Positions 7,850 through 16,586 of a stretch of DNA of 64,000 nucleotides are shown here, piece by piece (position 1 is the first letter of the stretch; each line of letters starts with the position of its first letter). The notes under the pieces are model-generated. The model searched no databases. It worked only from the letters and a program-made list of their open reading frames with translations, and was not told the DNA's origin. The translations under genes were made by a program, and so were the position numbers. This DNA is from Oxalobacteraceae bacterium (GTDB lineage: Bacteria > Pseudomonadota > Gammaproteobacteria > Burkholderiales > Burkholderiaceae_D), in the NCBI GenBank assembly GCA_013284265.1, contig JABTBR010000003.1, positions 1-64,000 on the forward strand. Direction: 5' to 3'.

Positions 7850-7863
7850 ACTTAAAAGTAAGT
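7850..7863. promoter_or_regulatory. Candidate TetR operator
   Basis: ACTTA-AAAG-TAAGT inverted repeat overlapping the predicted transcription start of the TetR gene, flanked by weaker symmetry (TGACTTA versus TAACTTA). The position suggests autorepression. Confidence 0.5.
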
Positions 7864-7876
7864 TAATCACTTCCCC

Positions 7877-8527
7877 ATGTCCGAGCCGATCGAATCCAAA
7901 CCCCGCTGGGAGCGCCGCAAGGATGCCCGCCCGCAGGAGTTGCTGGCCGCCGCCCTGCAGCAGTTTGTCGAGCGCGGCTATGCCGCCACCCGGCTGGAGG
8001 ATGTCGCCCGCAGCGCCGGCGTGTCCAAGGGCACGCTCTATCTGTATTTCGAGAACAAGGAAGAACTGTTCAAGGCGGTGGTGCGGGAGAATATCGTCAG
8101 CTCCATCGGCGAGGCCGAGCAGGCCGTGGCCGCCTTCGAGGGCCCCAGCGCCGGTCTGCTGCGTGCGATCCTGATGCAGTGGTGGGAGCAGGTGGGCTCG
8201 ACCCGGCTGGCCGGCATGACCAAGCTGATGATGGCCGAGGCGAACAACTTCCCCGACCTGGCCCGCTTCTATAACGAGGAAGTGATCACCCGCGCCCACG
8301 GGCTGATCGCCAGCGTGCTGGCGCGCGGGGTCGCCCGGGGCGAATTCCGCCCGCACGACCCGCAGGCGCTCACGCCCATCCTGGTCGCCCCCGTCATCAT
8401 GCTGATGATGTGGACCCATTCCTTCGTGCCCTGCGATCCCAAGGTGGACGATCCGCACGCCTTCATGAACGATTTTATCGACCAGACACTGCGCGGTTTG
8501 CTGCCGCCCGGCAGCGTCGTGCCATGA
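7877..8527 (+). CDS. TetR/AcrR family transcriptional regulator
   Basis: 216 residues. The N-terminal TetR HTH spans about residues 20-65, with LEDVARSAGVSKGTLYLYF as the recognition region, followed by an all-helical ligand domain. It stands alone downstream of a good promoter and a dyad at 7850-7863. The divergent sulfur operon and the downstream Pcm-like gene give no clear target. The ligand is unknown. Confidence 0.88.
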   Translation: MSEPIESKPRWERRKDARPQELLAAALQQFVERGYAATRLEDVARSAGVSKGTLYLYFENKEELFKAVVRENIVSSIGEAEQAVAAFEGPSAGLLRAILMQWWEQVGSTRLAGMTKLMMAEANNFPDLARFYNEEVITRAHGLIASVLARGVARGEFRPHDPQALTPILVAPVIMLMMWTHSFVPCDPKVDDPHAFMNDFIDQTLRGLLPPGSVVP

Positions 8528-8696
8528 GCGGCGGCTGGCTCCGGCAGGCCCAGGCTTGCCGAATTTGTACGTTCATCCCCCTTAAACTGCAGACTGTCGC
8601 AATTTCCCGCGATCTTGCCGCTTTGTCGTTAACATGTGCTTCCAGAGCAGTTCAACGATAAAATGGCGGATTCCCACCTATTCACCGAGTCAACAC

Positions 8697-9350
8697 ATGA
8701 ATATCGAACAAGCCCGCTTCAACATGATCGAACAGCAAATCCGTCCTTGGGACGTCCTGGACCCGGACGTGCTGGAGCTGTTGCTGGTGGTCAAGCGCGA
8801 AAATTACGTGCCGGCGGCTTACAAGAATCTGGCCTTCGTGGACAGCGAAATCCCGCTGCCGGGCGGCGAATGCATGCTGACGCCGAAGCTGGAAGCGCGC
8901 ATATTGCAGGACGTTGGCCTCAAAAAGCACGAAAATGTGCTGGAGATCGGCAGCGGCACCGGCTATATGGCAGCCCTGCTGGCGCACAAGGGCCGTCATG
9001 TGACGACCGTGGAAATCTCGCCCGAGCTGAAAGCGCTGGCGGAAAAGAATCTGGCCGATAACGGCGTGAGCAATGTCTCCGTCCAGCTCGGCAATGGTAT
9101 CGACGGCTGGGCCAAGGATGCGCCTTACGACGTGATCGTCGTCTCGGGCAGCCTGCCGGAACTGCCGCAGAAATTGCTGCAACAGCTGAAAGTGGGCGGC
9201 CGCCTGATCGTCACCATCGGCGCGAAACCGGCCATGAAGACCCAGCTGCTCACCCGTACCGGCGAGGCCGGCTACGACAGCAAGACTTTGTTTGAAACCG
9301 ATGTCAGGCCGCTGCAGCAGGTTGCCAAGCCATCGCAGTTCACGTTCTAA
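8697..9350 (+). CDS. Protein-L-isoaspartate O-methyltransferase family protein
   Basis: 217 residues with the SAM-binding motif VLEIGSGTGYMAALLA near residues 80-95 and the Pcm-family N-terminus (MIEQQIRPWDVLD). The start is set at ATG 8697; the longer frame upstream begins at a non-ATG codon and adds no homologous sequence. Located upstream of a rhodanese and a TolC gene, an order common in Burkholderiales. Whether it repairs isoaspartyl residues or methylates another substrate is uncertain, since this subgroup is only distantly related to E. coli Pcm. Confidence 0.82.
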   Translation: MNIEQARFNMIEQQIRPWDVLDPDVLELLLVVKRENYVPAAYKNLAFVDSEIPLPGGECMLTPKLEARILQDVGLKKHENVLEIGSGTGYMAALLAHKGRHVTTVEISPELKALAEKNLADNGVSNVSVQLGNGIDGWAKDAPYDVIVVSGSLPELPQKLLQQLKVGGRLIVTIGAKPAMKTQLLTRTGEAGYDSKTLFETDVRPLQQVAKPSQFTF

Positions 9351-9362
9351 GGCGGGCGGCCT

Positions 9363-9686
9363 ATGCAACACCTGACCGCTCCCGAACTGGCCGCCTGGCT
9401 GGCCGATGCCGGCCGTCCGGCACCGTTCCTGCTGGACGTGCGTGAAAACTGGGAATTCGAGACCTGCCAGATCGCCGGCTCGACCCTGATGCCGATGAAT
9501 TCCATCCCGGCCCGGATCGACGATCTGGACGAGGAGGCCGAGATCGTCTGCATCTGCCACCATGGCGCGCGCAGCCTGCAGGTCGCGGCCTTCCTGGAGC
9601 GTAACGGCTTCGGCAAGGTCATCAACCTGACCGGCGGCATCCACGCCTGGGCGGTGAACGTCGACCCGGCCATGCCGAAATACTGA
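9363..9686 (+). CDS. Rhodanese-like domain protein
   Basis: 107-residue single rhodanese domain. The active-site loop is CHHGARS with catalytic Cys65 and a CX4R arrangement (Cys65, Arg70), as in GlpE-type sulfurtransferases. It starts 12 bases after the methyltransferase gene and precedes tolC. Thiosulfate or persulfide sulfur transfer is likely; the acceptor is unknown. Confidence 0.88.
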   Translation: MQHLTAPELAAWLADAGRPAPFLLDVRENWEFETCQIAGSTLMPMNSIPARIDDLDEEAEIVCICHHGARSLQVAAFLERNGFGKVINLTGGIHAWAVNVDPAMPKY

Positions 9687-9781
9687 GCGCGCCGGCAACG
9701 GCTGCGTCCGGGCGGAATCGGCCCGGCGATGGATGTGTTTTTGATGTGTTTAACTTTTTGATGACTCCAACGGAGAATGCA

Positions 9782-11104
9782 ATGCAGAGACCCCTTATCG
9801 CCGTGCTGATCACCAGCGCCTTCTTGACGCTCAACGCACAGGCGGCCGACCTGATCCAGGTATACCAGCAGGCGCTCGCCAATGACGCGACGTATTCCAG
9901 CGCCCGCGCCGCGCTGAGCGCCGGTCAGGAACGCACTACCCAGGGGCGCTCCGGCTTGCTGCCGACCATCAGCGTGGGCGGCACCAATGCCCGCAACAGC
10001 GGCGATATCAATCCCTACAACGAGCTGATCGGCGGCCGTCTGGGCAAGACCGATACCGATTACCACACCAATACCTATCAGGTTTCGCTGTCGCAGCCGC
10101 TGTTCAACTGGGCCAACTGGCAGCAGTACCAGCAGAGCAAGCTGGCGCAGGCCGCCAGCGAAGCCGTGTTCGCACAGGCCCAGCAAGACCTGATCACCCG
10201 CGTGGCCCAGGCTTACTTCGACGTGCTGACGGCGCAGGACAATCTGGGCTCGACCCAGGCGCAGAAAGTGGCGACGACCGAACAGCTCGCGTCGGCCAAG
10301 CGCAATTTTGAAGTCGGCACCCAGACCATCACCGATACCCATGAAGCGCAAGCCGCTTACGATCTGGTGGTGGCGCAGGAGTTCGCCGCGATTAACGATC
10401 TGGACAACAAGCGCAGCGCGCTGCAAGCGATCATCGGCACGGCGCCGGCCAGCCTGGCGCCGCTGCGTGCCGGCGTGACCATCGCCGCGCCGCAGCCGGC
10501 CGCGGTCGAGCCGTGGGTGGCCTCGGCCGAAGGCCAGAACTATGGCGTGGTCGGTGCCCAGTTGTCGCTGGAAATCGCCAAGCGCGAAATCCAGCGCAAC
10601 CGCGCCGGCCATATGCCGACCGTCAATCTGGTGGCCAACGCCGGCCACAGCATGCAAACGGCCGGCAACGTCATCAACAACAATTCGATCGGCGTGCAGT
10701 GGAATGTGCCGCTGTTCAACGGCTTCGCCGTGACCAGCAAGGTGCGCGAGTCGATCGCGCTGGAAGACAAGGCCCGCGGCGATCTGGAAGCGACCCGCCG
10801 CGCCGCTTCGCAAAACGCCCGTTCGGCCTTTCTGGGCATGAACAGCGGCCTGGCGCAGGTCAAGGCGCTGGAGGCGGCGGAAGTGTCGAGCAAGTCCTCG
10901 CTGGAATCGAACAAGCTCGGTTATCAGGTTGGCGTGCGCATCAATATCGATGTGCTCAATGCCCAGAAGCTGCTGTACTCGACGCAGAAAGACCTGTCGA
11001 AGGCGCGCTACGACACCATCATGAACGGTCTGCGCCTGAAGTCGGCGGCCGGTTCGCTGAAGGAGTCGGATCTGGAACCGGTCAATGCGCTGCTGAGCAG
11101 ATAA
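9782..11104 (+). CDS. tolC: TolC family outer membrane efflux protein
   Basis: 440 residues with a signal peptide ending around AQA-ADLIQ (residues 20-22). Two outer-membrane-factor repeats contain long helical stretches, and the family motif VSLSQPLFNW lies near residue 105. The start at 9782 has GGAGA 7 bases upstream. It forms the trimeric outer-membrane duct for type I secretion and RND efflux. It ends in a strong terminator at 11131-11158, so it closes the Pcm-rhodanese-tolC unit. Confidence 0.92.
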   Translation: MQRPLIAVLITSAFLTLNAQAADLIQVYQQALANDATYSSARAALSAGQERTTQGRSGLLPTISVGGTNARNSGDINPYNELIGGRLGKTDTDYHTNTYQVSLSQPLFNWANWQQYQQSKLAQAASEAVFAQAQQDLITRVAQAYFDVLTAQDNLGSTQAQKVATTEQLASAKRNFEVGTQTITDTHEAQAAYDLVVAQEFAAINDLDNKRSALQAIIGTAPASLAPLRAGVTIAAPQPAAVEPWVASAEGQNYGVVGAQLSLEIAKREIQRNRAGHMPTVNLVANAGHSMQTAGNVINNNSIGVQWNVPLFNGFAVTSKVRESIALEDKARGDLEATRRAASQNARSAFLGMNSGLAQVKALEAAEVSSKSSLESNKLGYQVGVRINIDVLNAQKLLYSTQKDLSKARYDTIMNGLRLKSAAGSLKESDLEPVNALLSR

Positions 11105-11130
11105 GCTGCGTAGCGCTTGGCGCTGACTAA

Positions 11131-11158
11131 AACGCCGGCCATGTCGCCGGCGTTTTTT
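11131..11158 (+). terminator. Intrinsic terminator after tolC
   Basis: AACGCCGGC (11131-11139), a six-base loop and GCCGGCGTT (11146-11154) form a 9-bp stem followed by T6. It also separates tolC from the converging gloA. Confidence 0.9.
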
Positions 11159-11160
11159 GT

Positions 11161-11568
11161 TTACAGGCCGGCGCCGGCGCCTTCGAATTTGCGCTCGATC
11201 AGTTCGACCTTGTAGCCGTCCGGGTCGGTGACGAAGGCGATCACCGAATTGCCGCCCTTGACCGGGCCGGGCTCGCGCGTGACCTGGCCGCCTTTTTCCT
11301 TGACGCTGGCGCAGGCGGCATAAATGTCTTCGGCCGAGACGGCGATGTGGCCATAGGCGGTGCCGTGCTCGTAGCTGCTCACGCCATAGTTATAGGTCAG
11401 CTCCAGCTCGGCGTGCTCGGGATTGCTGCCGAAACCGAGGAAGGCCAGGGTGTATTGGTATTCGGGATTGTCGCTGGTGCGCAGCAGCTTCATGCCCAGT
11501 ACCTGGGTGTAGAAGTCGATGGAGCGCTGCAGGTCGCCGACCCGCAGCATGGTGTGCAGAATGCGCAT
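11161..11568 (-). CDS. gloA: Lactoylglutathione lyase (glyoxalase I)
   Basis: 135 residues, the usual length of bacterial Ni/Co-type GloA. All four metal ligands fall at the E. coli positions: H5, E56, H74 and E122. It converts the methylglyoxal-glutathione hemithioacetal to S-lactoylglutathione. It is monocistronic and convergent with tolC. Confidence 0.95.
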   Translation of the reverse strand: MRILHTMLRVGDLQRSIDFYTQVLGMKLLRTSDNPEYQYTLAFLGFGSNPEHAELELTYNYGVSSYEHGTAYGHIAVSAEDIYAACASVKEKGGQVTREPGPVKGGNSVIAFVTDPDGYKVELIERKFEGAGAGL

Positions 11569-11648
11569 GGCTGTCCTTGTTGAACGGTGAGGTAAAACAG
11601 GATTCTATGCGTTTTGGCCAATTGCTGCCGGGCGGTGCCGGCCGCCCC

Positions 11649-12074
11649 TCAGTTCTCCAGGCGCGCGTCCAGCGTGATGTGGGCGTTGAGCAGCTTGGAG
11701 ACCGGGCAGCCTTCCTTGGCTTTCAGTGCCGCCGCTTCGAAGGCTTCCTGGCTGGCGCCGGGAATGTGGGCTACCAGGTTCAGGTGCACCTCGGTGATGG
11801 TGTAGTCGCCATCGACCTTGTCGAGGGTGACGGTGGCGGTGGTGCGCAATTCCTTGGCCGTCATGCCGGCCTCGGCCAGTTTGCCCGACAGCGCCATCGT
11901 GAAGCAGCCCGCATGGGCGGCGCCGATCAATTCTTCCGGATTGGTGCCCGGCCCCTGTTCGAAGCGCGTGTTAAAGCCATACTGGACGTTGTCCATCGCG
12001 CCGCTGTCGGTGGAAATATTGCCCTTGCCATCTTTCAGGCCGCCGCTCCAGACTGCTGATCCGCTACGTTTCAT
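11649..12074 (-). CDS. OsmC family peroxiredoxin
   Basis: 141 residues. The two redox cysteines of the OsmC/Ohr fold are present (C57 in AHAGCFTMAL and C123 in KEGCPVSK), with the conserved Glu pair before the first (NPEEL). OsmC proteins reduce organic hydroperoxides. Overall pattern and length fit OsmC rather than Ohr. A good AAGGAG precedes the ATG at 12074. It probably stands alone. Confidence 0.9.
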   Translation of the reverse strand: MKRSGSAVWSGGLKDGKGNISTDSGAMDNVQYGFNTRFEQGPGTNPEELIGAAHAGCFTMALSGKLAEAGMTAKELRTTATVTLDKVDGDYTITEVHLNLVAHIPGASQEAFEAAALKAKEGCPVSKLLNAHITLDARLEN

Positions 12075-12150
12075 GGTGTTCTCCTTGGTGTGTCAAAGAA
12101 CCATCATGCGCGCCGCTGAGTCAGCACTCTGTACGCTCACGCACCGAGTA

Positions 12151-13461
12151 TCAACGCGCGGCCGGCGCCACCCGCCACACCACATTGGCCACATCGTCGG
12201 CCACCAGCAGCGCGCCGCTCTTGTCCACCGCCACGCCGACGGGACGGCCGTGGGCCTTGCCTTCGCTGTCGAGGAAGCCGCTGAGAATGTCGAGCGGCGG
12301 GCCGGACGGTTTTCCCTTGGCGAAGGGCACGAAGATCACCTTGTAGCCGCTGTGCGGCTTGCGGTTCCAGGAACCATGCTGGCCGATGAAGGCGCCACCC
12401 CGATAGCTGGCCGGGAACAGCTTGCCGTCGTAGAAGGCCAGTCCCAGCGAGGCGGTATGTCCGCCCAGCGCGTAATCGGGTGCGATGGCCCTGGCCACTA
12501 GGTCGGGACGCTGCGGCTTGACGCGGCTGTCCACATGCTGGCCGTAGTAGCTATAGGGCCAGCCATAGAAGCCGCCGTCGCGCACCGAAGTCATGTAGTC
12601 GGGCACCAGATCGTTGCCCAGTTCATCGCGCTCGTTTACCGTGGTCCACAGCGCGCCGGTCTGCGGCTCCCAGGCCAGTCCGTTCGGATTGCGCAGGCCG
12701 CTGGCGAAGATGCGCGACTTGCCGCTGGCGATGTCGTGCTGCCAGATCGCGGCGCGGCCTTCTTCGACCGTCATGCCGTTCTCGCCCACATTGCTGTTCG
12801 AGCCGACGGTGACGTAGAGGAATTTACCGTCCGGGCTGGCGATCAGGTTCTTGGTCCAATGATGGTTCAGGGCGCCGGCCGGCAGGTCCATCACCTTGAC
12901 GCCCTCCGCGCCGATGCTGGCTTCACCTTCCTTGTAAGGGAAGCGCAGCACCGCATCGCTGGCGGCCACATACAGATTGTTGCCCACCAGTGTCATGCCG
13001 AACGGCGAATTGATATCCTGCACGAAGGTATTGCGGCTCTTGGCCACGCCGTTCTCGTCGACGCCGCGCAGCAAGGTGATACGGTTGGCCGAACTGGTGA
13101 CGGCGCCGGCTTTTTTCATCTGGCTCTTCATGATCGCACCCTTGATGCCCTTGCCGTCTTCCGGCTTGGGCGGCGCGTTGGTTTCGGCGACCAGCACATC
13201 GCCGTTGGGCAGCACATAGAGCCAGCGCGGATGCTCCAGCCCGCGCGCGTAGGGCGTGACGCTGAAACCGGCGGCCGGCACAGGCTTGCCGTCGGCTTGC
13301 CAGGGCTGCACCGCTGCCACATTGACGGTGGGGATCAGCGAGCGGTCTGGCTCGGGCAGCACCGGCGTGGGGCCGAAACCGGTGGGGTACTGCTGGGCAT
13401 GAGCGGAGGCGGCCAGCAGCAGGGCGCAAGGCAAGGCAAGGCGGAGCGGAGTCAGCTTCAT
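12151..13461 (-). CDS. Sorbosone dehydrogenase family protein (PQQ-type beta-propeller, exported)
   Basis: 436 residues with a clear signal peptide ([16 protein letters not shown], cleavage near AHA-QQY). It contains glucose/sorbosone dehydrogenase propeller repeats such as [12 protein letters not shown] and GDVLVAETN. The start is placed at 13461, where AAAGG precedes the ATG; the longer open frame upstream runs through a repeat and another gene and is rejected. Periplasmic oxidation of a sugar or aldose with PQQ is the family prediction. No PQQ genes are nearby, so substrate and cofactor are unverified. Confidence 0.82.
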   Translation of the reverse strand: MKLTPLRLALPCALLLAASAHAQQYPTGFGPTPVLPEPDRSLIPTVNVAAVQPWQADGKPVPAAGFSVTPYARGLEHPRWLYVLPNGDVLVAETNAPPKPEDGKGIKGAIMKSQMKKAGAVTSSANRITLLRGVDENGVAKSRNTFVQDINSPFGMTLVGNNLYVAASDAVLRFPYKEGEASIGAEGVKVMDLPAGALNHHWTKNLIASPDGKFLYVTVGSNSNVGENGMTVEEGRAAIWQHDIASGKSRIFASGLRNPNGLAWEPQTGALWTTVNERDELGNDLVPDYMTSVRDGGFYGWPYSYYGQHVDSRVKPQRPDLVARAIAPDYALGGHTASLGLAFYDGKLFPASYRGGAFIGQHGSWNRKPHSGYKVIFVPFAKGKPSGPPLDILSGFLDSEGKAHGRPVGVAVDKSGALLVADDVANVVWRVAPAAR

Positions 13462-13490
13462 GGTGAACCTTTCAAAAAAAGGCGAAAAGG

Positions 13491-13590
13491 CGGGGTCAGG
13501 TCTGGCATTCGGACACGATCTCAGCTGATCAAGGCGATGAGAAAGGCATTTATCGTCGAGGCCGTGTCCAGATGCCAGACCTGACCCCCG
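13491..13590. repeat. Long inverted repeat, REP/MITE-like
   Basis: The left arm 13491-13517 and right arm 13563-13590 are complementary over about 25 bases with two mismatches (core GGGGTCAGGTCTGGCAT). They enclose a 45-base centre with a smaller stem. The element lies between two minus-strand genes. The GGGGTC/GACCCC ends resemble the element at 41617-41643, so it is probably a dispersed repetitive extragenic palindrome of this genus. Confidence 0.75.
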
Positions 13591-13595
13591 CTTGG

Positions 13596-13859
13596 TCAGT
13601 CGCGCTTGCTGCCGGGCTGGGGATCGGCCTGCTGCTGTCCCTTGGGGCCGGACTGGGTCTGCTCGACGCCGCGCTGGCCGTGCAGGTCGGTGTCGACCAG
13701 GCCGCGCTCGATATCGCTGGCGGCTTGCTTCATCACCTTGCGCGGCTGGGGATGCTGGGCGTCGGGCGCCTCGTCGCGCTCGTGCGGCAGGCGCTTGGCG
13801 CCGTCGTTGCGCACCGGCTGCTCGGTGTTGATCTTGCTCTCGGTCAGATGCGTCGCCAT
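13596..13859 (-). CDS. Small hydrophilic protein of unknown function
   Basis: 87 residues starting at ATG 13859, which is preceded by AGGGAG on the minus strand; an in-frame upstream ATG lacks a ribosome site. The protein is very polar, rich in Gln, Asp, Glu and Pro, with no membrane segment. It includes PHERDEAPD and a C-terminal low-complexity part ([13 protein letters not shown]), suggesting an intrinsically disordered protein. No family function is known to me. Confidence 0.6.
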   Translation of the reverse strand: MATHLTESKINTEQPVRNDGAKRLPHERDEAPDAQHPQPRKVMKQAASDIERGLVDTDLHGQRGVEQTQSGPKGQQQADPQPGSKRD

Positions 13860-14048
13860 GCTGTTCTCCCTGCATAGGTGGATGTGCGAACGATGATAGC
13901 GGTTTGACCGCAAGCCGGTCGCGCGCCAGACATAGGCCGGGCAGCGTTGTATTCCAACCGGTCCGCATGTATTTGTGGCAAGAACTCGGGTAACATTTCA
14001 CCGTTCCCTGAATCCCCCTTTAACCACCGGCTGCGAAAGAATCCGCCC

Positions 14049-15035
14049 TTGAATCCCGATCCGCACTCCAAGCCCACGCACTGCTACAACTGCAAGGCGC
14101 CTGTCAGCGCCAATTTCTGCGCCGAATGTGGCCAGGAAACCCGGCTGCACGCGGCCAGCGTGCGCGAGTTCCTGCATGAATTCATTGGCCATTACGTCGC
14201 GCTCGAAGGCAAACTGTGGGGCACGGTGGGCCGGCTGCTGTTCCGTCCCGGCGCGCTGACCAATGAATACATCGCCGGCCGGCGCGTGCGCTTCGTGCAG
14301 CCGCTGCGGATTTATCTGACGATGAGTGTTCTGTTCTTCGCGCTGCTGAAGATGACCAACGGCTTCGAGGTGCCGATGACGCCGCCAACGCCGGCCAGCA
14401 TCGCGGTGGCCGACAAGCAGGCCGAAGAGGCCGCTGCCGTGCACGAGGAAAGCGAGGCGGCCGCGGGCGTGCCCGCGCATGTGCGCAGCGCCGAGGCGGC
14501 GCTGGCGGCCAAGGAGCGTGCCGCCGCGAAAAAACGCGCGCAGGAGCCGGGCGCCATCAATATCGACGAGACCACCATCGAGGGCTGGATGAACAGCGTG
14601 CCGGTGGTGCATGCGAAATGGCAGCATTTCGAGCATCTGTCGATCGATGAAAAGGCCAAGGTCTTCAACAATGCCTTCTACCATTACGCGCCGTATGCGA
14701 TGTTCTGCCTGATGCCTTTCTTCGCGCTATTCCTGAAGGTGCTTTATCTTGGTTCGGGCCGGCGTTTCGGCGAGCATATGCTGTTTGCCTTGCACAGCAA
14801 TGCCTTCGCCTTCGCGATTTCCATCGCACTGCTGCTGACGCCTTGGGAGTTCGCCAAATTCCTGCTGTGGATCTGGCTGCTGGGATATCTGCCGTGGGCG
14901 ATGCAGCGCGTCTATCAGGCGGGCCGCTTCGGCACCGCCTGGCGCTGGCTGACCTTGATGTCCCTGTATTCGGTGACGATGGGCATCGGCTTCCTGTTTA
15001 CGGCAGGGGCCGGCATCATGACCGCCGGCCACTAG
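14049..15035 (+). CDS. DUF3667 domain-containing membrane protein
   Basis: About 328 residues from a TTG at 14049. An in-frame alternative start at 13947 would add 34 unconserved-looking residues, so the start is uncertain. The N-terminus has a zinc ribbon (CYNCKAPVSANFCAECGQ). The conserved DUF3667 segment follows (LLFRPGALTNEYIAGRRVRF), then a charged Ala/Glu-rich stretch of about 90 residues and four to five C-terminal membrane helices. Function is unknown; the ribbon plus membrane layout suggests a membrane-associated assembly or sensing role. Confidence 0.78.
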   Translation: MNPDPHSKPTHCYNCKAPVSANFCAECGQETRLHAASVREFLHEFIGHYVALEGKLWGTVGRLLFRPGALTNEYIAGRRVRFVQPLRIYLTMSVLFFALLKMTNGFEVPMTPPTPASIAVADKQAEEAAAVHEESEAAAGVPAHVRSAEAALAAKERAAAKKRAQEPGAINIDETTIEGWMNSVPVVHAKWQHFEHLSIDEKAKVFNNAFYHYAPYAMFCLMPFFALFLKVLYLGSGRRFGEHMLFALHSNAFAFAISIALLLTPWEFAKFLLWIWLLGYLPWAMQRVYQAGRFGTAWRWLTLMSLYSVTMGIGFLFTAGAGIMTAGH

Positions 15036-15100
15036 CGCGCGCCGGGCCTGCCGGCGCCGCGCCCTGGCGGCACGGCGTGATCAGCCGCCGACGGTGTTGC

Positions 15101-15478
15101 TTACAGCTTGCCCGAGGGCTGCCACAGTTCCACTTTATTGCCGTCCGGATCGATAAACCAGCCGAAGCGGCCGTAATCGAAGTCCTGGGTGCCGCCGACG
15201 AGCTCGGCGCCACCGGTCTTGACCTGGGCCAGCGCGCCGTCCAGGTCGTCGACGATCAGGTTGAACATGAACTCGCGCTTCGATGGCGAGAAGTAAGCGC
15301 TGTCGGCCTTGAAGGGGCTAAATACCGTGCAACTGCCTTCCGGCAGGGCGGCCGGGGTAAACGACACATACTCGCTCGATTCCGAGGGCAGGCCCAGATG
15401 GGTTTGATACCAGGCCAGCAAGGCCTTGGGATCTTTCGATTTGAAGAAAATACCGCCGACGCCGAGTGCTTTTGCCAT
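15101..15478 (-). CDS. VOC family protein (glyoxalase/bleomycin-resistance fold)
   Basis: 125 residues with the vicinal-oxygen-chelate pattern: an N-terminal KSKDPKALLAWYQTHLG and a C-terminal WFIDPDGNKVELWQP carrying the usual Glu ligand. It is shorter than GloA and lacks its full ligand set, so it is not a second glyoxalase I. TAGGAGA precedes the ATG at 15478. The substrate is unknown. Confidence 0.82.
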   Translation of the reverse strand: MAKALGVGGIFFKSKDPKALLAWYQTHLGLPSESSEYVSFTPAALPEGSCTVFSPFKADSAYFSPSKREFMFNLIVDDLDGALAQVKTGGAELVGGTQDFDYGRFGWFIDPDGNKVELWQPSGKL

Positions 15479-15659
15479 TCCGTTCTCCTATGGTGGGTTG
15501 CCGCTTGCAGTCCGAAGCAAGCGGCACTATACTGTTTGCCTATACAGTGAAACGCCTGCGCACCGGCAGCCGGTGGGCGCGTAGCATGGCCGTATAGCAG
15601 AAGCCCGCATTATGGGTTACTCTGCTGCGTGTTGCTACCCCTACATTTCCGAGATTTCT

Positions 15660-16562
15660 ATGCCCGCCACGCATGCCAAGTTCCAGACTATCGCGCTCGT
15701 CATCCGCCAGAACACCGACGGCATCGAGGAATCGGTGGCCAGCGTCGTCGATTTTCTGCGCCAGTCCGGCCACAAGGTCGTGCTGGAAGAGCAGACGGCA
15801 GCCCATTTGCAGCTGCCCGGCATCGCCGCGATGAATGCGGCCGAGATCGGCGAACATGCCGACGCGGCCATCGTCATGGGCGGCGACGGCACCATGCTGG
15901 GCATCGCGCGCCAGCTCGCGCCCTATGACGTTCCTTTGATCGGCATCAATCAGGGCCGGCTCGGCTTCATGACCGACATCCCGCAGGACGGCATGCTCGA
16001 GGTGCTGGCCAAGATCCTGGGCGGCAGTTACAAGGCCGAGCGCCGCACCCTGCTCGAAGGCCATGTGATGCGCGATGAGGAAACCATCCATGTCGGCATG
16101 GCCGTCAACGACGTGGTCGTCTCGCGCGGCGCCGGCGCCGGCATGGCCGAGCTGCGCGTCGAGGTGGACGGGCATTTCATGTACAACCAGCGCTCCGACG
16201 GCCTGATCATCGCCACCCCCACCGGCTCGACCGCCTACGCGCTGTCGGCCGGCGGCCCGCTGCTGCATCCCAGCCTGGGCGGCATCGTGCTGGTGCCGAT
16301 CGCGCCGCACGCGCTGTCGAACCGGCCCATCGTGCTGCCCGAGTCGAGCGAGATCGTCGTCGAGATCGTGCGCGGGCGCGACATCAGCGTCAATTTCGAT
16401 ATGCAGACCTTCGCCAGCCTGATCGCGCAGGACCGCGTCATCATCCGCCGTTCGCCCCACACGATTACCTTCCTGCATCCGGACAACTGGAGCTACTACA
16501 ACACCTTGCGCGAAAAGCTGCATTGGAACGAGTACCCGTCCGGCGAGGGCAAGCTGCACTAA
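15660..16562 (+). CDS. nadK: NAD kinase
   Basis: 300 residues, with the kinase motif GGDGT at 74-78 and the downstream NE/D-type and [15 protein letters not shown] motifs around residues 180-200. It phosphorylates NAD to NADP using ATP or polyphosphate. The start ATG at 15660 gives the family-typical N-terminus. It is followed after 24 bases by recN, a conserved pair in Burkholderiales. Confidence 0.95.
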   Translation: MPATHAKFQTIALVIRQNTDGIEESVASVVDFLRQSGHKVVLEEQTAAHLQLPGIAAMNAAEIGEHADAAIVMGGDGTMLGIARQLAPYDVPLIGINQGRLGFMTDIPQDGMLEVLAKILGGSYKAERRTLLEGHVMRDEETIHVGMAVNDVVVSRGAGAGMAELRVEVDGHFMYNQRSDGLIIATPTGSTAYALSAGGPLLHPSLGGIVLVPIAPHALSNRPIVLPESSEIVVEIVRGRDISVNFDMQTFASLIAQDRVIIRRSPHTITFLHPDNWSYYNTLREKLHWNEYPSGEGKLH

Positions 16563-16586
16563 CCCTATCTCATTAAGCCCAAGCAC

